A stretch of 64,000 nucleotides of DNA from Tiliqua scincoides (taxonomy: Eukaryota > Chordata > Lepidosauria > Squamata > Scincidae), in NCBI RefSeq assembly GCF_035046505.1, contig NC_089827.1, positions 58,742,356 to 58,806,355 on the forward strand, given 5' to 3'. Under the pieces are notes generated by a model. That model was not told the origin of the DNA and ran no database searches. It worked only from the letters and a program-made list of their open reading frames with translations. Below, piece after piece: positions 1 through 9,100 of this stretch. The position numbers and the translations under genes are program-made. The number at the start of each line of letters is the position of its first letter. The first letter of the stretch is position 1.

Positions 1-161
1 ACTCTTTTCCTAAAGTGCACTCTCTACTTTTCCTGTACCCTTGTGCTTAGTTCTTGGACTATTTAAGTTCTTCTGCAAAATCAAAAGCTATAAAATGTAT
101 AGGTCTTACTATACTTAAGAAATTGGTTTTATAATTTTCTCCAATTCTGCTTTAACTCCAG

Positions 162-3100
162 GTATTTACCTTGATTTAATGCACCTGAAGAAGCCTGGAG
201 GGTTTGATATCTCCTTATTCTACAGGGACATTATTAACACAGCAGAAGATGAGGACTTAGGAGTCCAGTTTGATGAGTCTGGCAAGTTAGAAGATCTCAT
301 GAAGAAAGTACGAGCCAAGGAAACCAGGAAGCGCGCTTTAGCCAGGTGACTATCCAGAAAAATCTGTTTTCACAATCAACCTCTTGTAGGTCAGGTGAGA
401 TGTTGGAGAGAAATATTATTCTTGATTATAAGTGCATGACAACCAGATTAGAGTTCTGTTAAAATAGTACATAATGTTAAGTTTCCTTGGTTGTATTTTG
501 GGATAAGAACCTTTTGGTGTGCTTGGTCTATTTTAAAGTGGAAACTGAAATGCAGTATAAAAATTTAGAAGACCTAAATCTATATTTGGTGCTTCCACAC
601 AGATTGAATTTATATCTGGGAAAAGATACAGCTCTCTCTGTTGGTATTTTCAACCTGGTCCAGAAAGCTTTCAAACAACCTCCAGTGAAACTTTACAGAG
701 AAACCAATGAGCCAGTAAAAACCAAAACACGGATTTTTAATCGAGAGACAGGTAGTTTGCTTCTTCCTAGTGACACAAAGAGGGCCCAGGTAACGTACCT
801 CAAGAATTTCTTTACCTCCCAGCTTTCTGTGTTGGAAAACTTGCAATGTCAGAGGAAAGCTTCCCTGCAAAAATCAAAATGTCACTCATGCTTTAAAAAC
901 TAACCATCTAGTTCCCAAGTACCATGGAAACTATTTCTTCCAGCATGCTTCTTCATTGAGTCCTAAGATCCTTTTTAATACCGTTTGTATACCAAAGATT
1001 AATTACCTGATTATCTTTCTGATTATTTTCCAGGAAGCTTTTGGGTTGGGTTTGTTGGGCTAGGTAGGTAGATTAAATGTTTAAAACTTGATAGGCTTTA
1101 TTTTATGTACTGGAGTATGTTTTAAGTACTTCCTCTAATTTTCCATAGTTCAAGCATAACTTTTTTCTATCAATTGGCAGTTGGGTCCCATTCATTTCCA
1201 TGATTGTAATGAGATACCCAATCAGTCACTTTTTAAAATGTTCTTGTGGTACACAGGTTAACCACTTTGTCAGAAACAAACCTAGGGCTAGTTGCAGATC
1301 AGCTGGCTAAGTGCCCAATCCTATCTAATTTTCCAGCACTGGTGCAACCACAATGCAGCCTCATGGTAAGGGAACAAATGTTCCCATACTTTAAGGAGAC
1401 CTCTATGACTGCTGCCCCACCACAAGATGCAGTGCATGCCCCATTGGCACAGCTGCACCAGCACTGGAAAACTGGATAGGGTTGGATCCTATGCAGAAAA
1501 GTTTGGCAAGTGTGTACAAAATGTGAGTTATTTGAGATGATTTTGCTGTGATTTTATTTCTTGTATTATTGGTTGGAAACTATTTTCAGCCTAGTGGAGT
1601 TAAATGGAAAAAAATGTTGTGTTTTTAAATAAAGCCCAGGTTTCCATAAATGTTTGTTGTGGCAATTGTAATGACCCCCAGGCCTTTTCCAAACTTTGAA
1701 GCTGGGGCTTGGGGAGAGGGATTGTCCTTGCTTGGACTGCTCTTTAGAGGAACCCTAAGTGTTTTGGATGTACTGAATGAAGTCTGGGAAACCCCCGTTC
1801 TCTCTCCACAGTTATTTTTTTTTTTTTTGGGGGGGGGGTTCTTTTACCGAAAACAAATATAAACACACATAACAAATAACACAAAAAACATTCACTACAC
1901 ACAAAAAAGGGTGCAGTAAATCATTATCATAAACTAAATGATAAATTATTTATAATTAGATAATTATTAGATAAGATTATTATTAGATTAGATTATTATA
2001 GATAAGATTAAGATTATTATTAGATAAGATAATTAGATTTATTACTAAAACTAATAAATCATTACATATCTTAATCAATTTCCTCTTCTAAATTTTCCTC
2101 TTAATATCATTTTTCATTCATCCTTTGTCTATTATATCATATCAAATATAATATGTAATACAATCATCTAAATGCCCTATCAAATATTTCTAAAACTTCA
2201 TTTTCAGCCAAGCATAAAATGGTTTCCATTACTCAATTTGTGTCGGTTTTCGTTGTTGATCCAAATTTTCTGAAAACCTGTCCATTTCCACCACATTCGT
2301 TATTTTCTCTATTAATTCATCTTTCATTGGTATTTTACAATCCTTCCAATATCTAACATATAAAATCCTCGCTACAATTAAAATCATATTCTAGCAATAG
2401 TCTATCAAATGGTGTCTGTTCCATATAGAAACCTTCTTATTTGTCTCCCAAATCTTGAATCTAATTGTCCACCAGCTCACCTTGCTCTGGCAATTCTTTT
2501 TTCTCTTCTTCCTCACTCTCCATGGAACATGTCTCAAAATTCTAGCTCTGTTATCATCCACTGTCCATTTCTTTTCCTGTGGAGCCTTCAGTAATTTATC
2601 TCTGTAAAAGATTCTGATGGATTTCACATGAATTTCTCTTGGTAATTCGTGTTTTCTCAAATAAAAAGTGCTCACTCTTCTCACTGAATCCAATTCTTTA
2701 GGTATCTTCTCCATCGGTGTATCAACCCATTCTGATATTAATCTGAGAGTCTGTTGCGACATATCTTCTCCTTTCTATTCTGGTATATTTTGTATTCTCA
2801 CCACTCAAGCTGCATTATCCATCTGGATTTCCATTAACGTTGTCTCTGCGTCGTGCTGATTTTCTTCTATCTCCGATATTTTAACTTGGTCTTATCTTTT
2901 TTCCCAATCTCTCAATCTCTTGTTTGTCTTCTTCTGATGTAATTTTCACATTTATCAAGTGTCCACTGAGTTCATCTAATCCAGGGGTGCTCACACTTTT
3001 TTGGCTCGAGAGCTACTTTGAAACCCAGCAAGGCCCGGAGATCTACCAGAGTTTTTTTTACAATGTTCGCGCCATCATAACATATAACATTTATGTGTAC

Positions 3101-6100
3101 AATGTATGTTGGTGTACCTTGAGCCCCACTGAGTATAACAGGACTTACTCCTGAGTAGACATGCCTAGGATTAGGCTGTGAGGCTGCAATCCTAGCCACA
3201 CTTACCTGGGAGTAAGCCCCATTGAGTACAATGGGCCTTACTCCCGGCGTTTCCTCCGAGAGGCACCTGAAGGGGGGGGTCGGCACTCCGCGATCTACTC
3301 ATTTTGCTTCGCGATCTACCGGTAGATCGCGATCCACCTATTGAGCACCCCTGATCTAATCGTTTAGTTAAAAGCATCCATACTGTCTTGGGTCTGTGCA
3401 GATTGATTTATTTGTTGCTGTACCATTGCCATCAGTTTTTCATGTTGTCTTGCATAGTCTGTTTTCAGTCTTTCCCTTTCGCTTCCTTTTGTATTTTCCA
3501 AATTGCATCTCCAACGCTGGCAAACTTCAGACTTTCTTACCTGCCATCTTCGTTCTTCCTTCCTGTGGAACTCAAATTTTTGCTTGCAGCGCTCTTTAAG
3601 ACCGCTAGATGTCCTCAGCGTATTATCTTCCTCGCTCCACTTATAAACACAAATCCAGTTCATGCAATGTCTTTTTAAATCCACTAGATGTCACTGGTGC
3701 ACTCTTTTTGTTCCTGTTCTCTTATCTTTATACTTGTAGTCTTGGCAACCACATTCCTCGGTCTGCAAGAATCTCAAAACATCCAGCAATCCCAAACAAT
3801 AGTATCAAACCAAGGCAATAGACGCTCCAATACACAAACTTTATCCAAGGACAGTTAATTTGTAATCCACCGAAATTCAAAGTTGTAAATTTGTAATTAT
3901 TTTTTCAGATAACCATAACAAGCTTGGTAAATCTCTTCTACGATTTCTCCTCACACAGATAAACAGCTGAGGGGGGAAACCTCCCCCCTCCTCTTCTTCT
4001 CACAGCAAAAAAAACAACCAAATCAGGCAATCAATTACTCAATCCATGCCATGCACACACAAATGGAATAACACTTACTTAAGTCTTTCAAAGTCTTTCC
4101 CTTCTGGGGCTTTCAGCTTGATTCAACATGAATTCTTCACCAATACTGCCAAGACGGTGAAATCTCCTGGGAAAACCCCCCCTGGCGGGGCTTATCTCCT
4201 CAGGAATTGTGCCATCACATGGAGGAATTTGTCTCTCCTGACAAACATCACCAGGTGTCCTTGGATCCGCAGTTTTTTGGGAAAAAAACAGAGTGCCTTT
4301 CAAGAGCTTGAGAAGGCACATCTGCTCGGCTGCTGGCTGGCCCCTTCCCCTCTCTACAGTTTTAAGCTTCATATTATCCTGTACTTTGGAAGCGCCACCT
4401 CCAACCCTCCTCATGCTTGGAGGTGATGGGGAGGAATACCCCTGCATCTGACCTTGTGCTTGTATGGAAGTGCTCTAGTCTGAATATGTGTGAACATGAC
4501 ACTGGAGACAAGTTCCTTCTCCTCCCCTATTCTCATAGCTGTTTCTTTTCTGCCCTCTCCTTTTTTTTAGATCTATGGGAACCGTCAGATTGTGTTGGAG
4601 AAAGAGGAGACCGAAGAATTGAAAAGATTTGATTCACCAGGCTTATACCTGATTGGTTTCAAGCCATTAGCAATGCTGAAACAACATCACTTCATCAGGC
4701 CTGCCCAGTTCATTTATCCTGAAGAATACTTGATCAATGGTAAGCAGTGAAGGAAGAATTGTTTCTCTTGTATTTTAACCATGGAATATTTTTCAGTGGA
4801 CAGAGAAGGGTTTCAGATGTAAAATGTTTAATGTTCTTGGATGAAATATATTTAATGAACTCATTAGGGTTTGAAATAAGATTTTGGGACTGGAAAATAC
4901 TTAGTTGCACTTGTTGATGCTCTTTGTCTATTGAATTGAATTAAGGAAATATAACTCTCTTCCTCCTTAATTTACATTTCTTGGTGGCATTTAAAACCAA
5001 AGACTGAATTTTTCTGGATTGTTTGAGACAAATGGGAGTTAGGGTACTGTCTGGCAGTGGTTTGGCTTGTTAGATGACTACTGATCTGCCCCATGCAAAA
5101 TTCCACAAATTGCATTTTTTGCCCTGTCCCTGGTATTCTTTTATAAATGTAGAAAAATAAAAGTCAAGAGAAACTGTAAATGTTTACTGACTCCTTTTTC
5201 TGAGTCAGGAAGGCTATATAATCACAATGCATACAAAATTGACTAGTTTCACAAAAACATGGAAGACTAATACATATTAATGTCTGGATTATACCTTCTT
5301 TACATGAAAAGAAGGTCCCTTTTAATGTCTGTATGTAACCACTTGAGGAGAGATCAGCAGTTTGGAGTGCAGTATCACTATGTTCTTGTTGAAAAGCACT
5401 ATATAAGTATTCTTAATAGTTTTCATGAAATCCAGGTGCAGTTTTTCAGTCCCTGCATGAATGCCTGAACAAAGTTATGGGCTGGCTGAGGGTCAGTAAG
5501 TTGAAGCTTAATTTGGAGGTTTTGATGGGAACATCCTGGGGATGAAATAGTGTTGGTTTTACAGGCTGCAGTTACATTGCCCCAAAGGACAAAGTTTGTA
5601 GTTTAGAGTTCTATATTCCTGAATTTGCAAATGTCATCAGTGGTTGTGGATGCCTTTCCTCAGTTTGGTGAGGTGGTTCAGACTCCTACCTCTGCTAAAG
5701 ATTTTGCTTTCAGACTTCCATGCTTTGATAACCTTCACTATTGCAACATGCTCCATGAGGACTGTGTTTGAAGGTGGTATGGATGATTCAGCTAGTATCG
5801 AATTCTCACCTTTCAAAAGTACTGGTCCAGCTTTGTTATACACGGATTTGACTCAACATGAATGGCCATTGCAAATGAGAAGGAATGTGCTGATCCCTGG
5901 AGAAGGGGAAAAGTGCACCCCTTTAAAATCACAGTTTTAAAAAACCGCTTTTCTTACTGTTGTAGAGAGAGACAGTCATGCAAGTGATTACAGGTATGAC
6001 CTAATTATCCATGGATTTTTCTCTCCTTTTAAATTAAAGGAAAACAGTTGTTTAACAAAGAGAGAAAGAGAGAGAAAAAAATTATGGACCTAATTATCCA

Positions 6101-9100
6101 TGGATTTTTCTCTCCTTTTAAATTAAAGGAAAACAGTTGTTTAACAAAGAGAGAGAGAGAGAGAGAGGTAGCAGTAGGCTGACAATTCATCAATGATTCT
6201 CTCTTCAGGCAGCTTCAGCCCAAGACCCCTCCCTTGCCCTGAGCAGGTGAAAGAAAGATACTTTGCATTGGTGAAGGGAGAGTGAAGCCTTTCTTAGCAC
6301 CTTGAGAGAGACTGATTGTTGTCTTAATGACTGTATCTTAACATCTCAAAGGTCAGTAAGGCTGTTTTTAAATCACCTGAGCAAAGAAACTTTGTTCTTT
6401 AAATTGATTTGCTATAGTGTGTTTCTTGCCATCCACCTGAGTTCTGGGAATGGAACCCACTCAAATAATGAGATTGGACATGTACTGGTGAAACAGTTTG
6501 AGTTCTGTGCAGTCTAGAACTTGTACATCTTAGGGCAGCAGTTCTCAAACGCGCAGGGAGAATTTGAGCTGCAGTAAGTGTGGGCGGGGGGGGGAGGCAG
6601 CAACATGATCTGCTGGATCATGCTGCTTTGGAGGGGCGGAGGAACTTGCTGCCACTTACCAGATCCAGCAGCAGCCTCCTTAGGGTGCAGGGAGCCCCCG
6701 CGTCAACCTGCACAGGGCCCCCCATGCTGTGGAGAACCTCAAAATTACGACTGTGACCTCCGGTTTTGTGTTTGTGAAACCGGAAGTGGTTGCGATCGTG
6801 GTTTTTACTGACTCTGCAGCATGGGGAGCCCTGCAGAGGCTGGTACGGGGCCTCCCCGCACTGCTGGAGAGCTGCAGCAGGCTCTGGTAAGTGGCAGCAA
6901 GCCCCTGCACCCCTCCAAAGCAGTGCAATCCAGCAGATCGTGTCATTGCCTTGCCCCGCCCCTTAAGGGGGCAGAGGCCAGGGCTCTCTGGTTGGGGTAT
7001 TGCAATGCCCCAGTTTGAGAACCACTGTCTTAGGGAGCACCTCCTCCTAGACATACTGCTTTCTTGTTTTAGATCTGTGCGCTACTCTGTTTTGTGTTGC
7101 CTATGAATGTGACAGGGCATAGAGCTGCGTCTTCTCCATGGTAGGGGGCACAAATTGGAATACTCCCCCACCTGAAATGTAGCTGGCTTGACTGTGCTTC
7201 TGCTATCTTCTAATGTGTATTTGGTTAAGGGCACTTAGTGCTGGTTCTCTTTATTGAGATTTGTGTTGAGGTCAGTTTTATGCTGGTTGTAACTGATTGT
7301 AAAATTATTGTTTTAGGTTTTAAAAAAATCTTCACGTTTGTCCTTTTGTTTTGCTGTACTGTGCACTGTTTCAAGTGTCATGTTAATGGTAGACAACATG
7401 ATATATACATTTAAAGTAAAGAAAACGATATATTGTATAGGACTGTGGTCAGGATTAGAGATAACTTGTGTGAAACATTTTGAAAACATATACAGTGGTG
7501 CCTCGCATAACGAAATTAATCTGTTCCGCGAGTCCTTTCGTTATGCAAGTTTTTCATTTTGCGAAGCGCGTTTTCCCATAGGAATGCATTGAAATTTAAT
7601 TAATGCGTTCCTATGGGCAAGAAAAGTCAGAACAAAGTGTTTATTAAGTGCTCTTTAAAGGCATACATACTGTACAGAGGATTTCAAAAACGGGGGGGGG
7701 GGATGCTGAGTGGGGAGCTTGAAAGCTGTAATCCTGTGCACACTTTCCTGGGAGTAAGCACAATGGGACTTACTTCTGAGGAGACACGCACAGGATTGTG
7801 CTCTAAGCTGGGGAGGACAGAGCAGCTGCACTCAATTGCTTGCTTTTGCCGTGATCATGGGGGGAAACGTGAAGGAAATGGGGCAGTGAGAGGGTGAATG
7901 AGCGATGGGGGGATGCTGAGTGGGGAGTCTGAAGGCTGTAATCCTGTGCACACTTTCCTGGGATCATAAAGTGACATGAAGATCCGCCCCTTACTAGGGT
8001 GGACGGGATCATAAAGGGACATGAAGACCCGCCCCTTACTAGGGTGGACGGGATCATAAAGGGACATGAAGACCCGCCCCTTACTAGGGTGGACGGGATC
8101 ATAAAGGGACATGAAGATCCTCCCCTTACTAGGGTGGACGGGATCATAAAGGGACATGAAGATCCGCCCCTTACTAGGGTGGACGGGATCATAAAGGGAC
8201 ATGAAGACCCGCCCCTTACTAGGGTGGACGGGATCATAAAGGGACATGAAGATCCCCCCCTTAAGACAAACCAGGACAATAAAAAAAAAATTCGTTATGC
8301 GAAGCATAAGTCATAAAAATTACCAAACTTCGCACACCGCTTTCGTTCTGCGGGTTTTTTGCTGCGCGGGGCATTCGTTATGCGAGGCACCACTGTATTG
8401 GTGCAATAGAGATTCCTTTCTGGACAACACCAAAAATATCTTCTTAAAAAACAAAAAACAAGCAAATCTATATATCTGCTTCAGGATTCAGGAAGCCAGC
8501 CATAGGTAGTCACTCATGTCTGGCTGTGAAAACACCTTCTAAGATTTGTAGTGATTTCAAAGAAGTGCCTCAAGTATCAAATCATGTAATTTAACATGGA
8601 ATTTTGCTTATAGGAAGCACTACATTATTTAATGCTTTGCTAATCAAGTGTCTGGAGAAAGGAGTGATGGCCATATGTAGATACATCCCCCGACGAAACA
8701 CTCCCCCCAGGTTTATAGCCTTGGTTCCTCAGGAAGAAGAGCTGGATGAGCAGAACATACAATTGGCTCCCTCAGGTATGTGAAGTTGTTGGTGTTTGTA
8801 TCTTGCACCTGGTTAGCAGTGTTACCCTGCTTCTGCTAATATAAAGAGTGAAAGTTAAAATAGGAAAATTTTACGAAAATACTGTAGTCCTTTTCATTAG
8901 CATTCAAAGTATTTTTAGACTGTAATCTTATACACACTTTCCTTGAAGTAAGTCTCATGAACATAATGGGGCTTACATCTAAGTAGATATTAATAGGATT
9001 GTGCTGTTACTGGTTACTTTTAGTTCATTGGTAATAAAGCATTCATGTGTTAATTTCAATTCAGATGGCTAAATTGGTAGTGAAAGAATTAGGTCTAGAA

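Larger units (their letters stand above)
1814..4348 (-). mobile_element. L1-type LINE with ORF1 only (HAL1-like), interrupted by a hAT MITE
   Basis: Read on the minus strand: a G-rich 5' end near 4348, a 5' region to ~3690, an ORF1 coiled-coil part (3364-3684), an ORF1 RRM/C-terminal part (2391-2762), then an AT-rich 3' region and a poly(A) run followed by TAAC at 1812-1828. The ORF1 part contains [30 protein letters not shown] and [15 protein letters not shown], the order seen in L1 ORF1 proteins (RRM, then CTD). No ORF2 (endonuclease/RT) sequence lies between the ORF1 stop and the tail, only ~570 bp. Candidate target duplications are TCTCTCCACAGTT (1801-1813) and CCTCTCTACAGTT (4349-4361), 11 of 13 identical. 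The hAT MITE at 2982-3353 separates the two ORF1 parts. The exact 5' end is inferred. Confidence 0.75.

Noticed and set aside
7961-8263. Possible CRISPR-like array
   Set aside because: The units are contiguous tandem copies without unique spacers, inside a DNA transposon of a vertebrate genome.
7803-8316. Overlapping open frames of 105-158 codons with a repeated peptide on both strands
   Set aside because: They are produced by the 45-bp (15-codon) minisatellite. There are no start context, codon bias or flanking gene signals.
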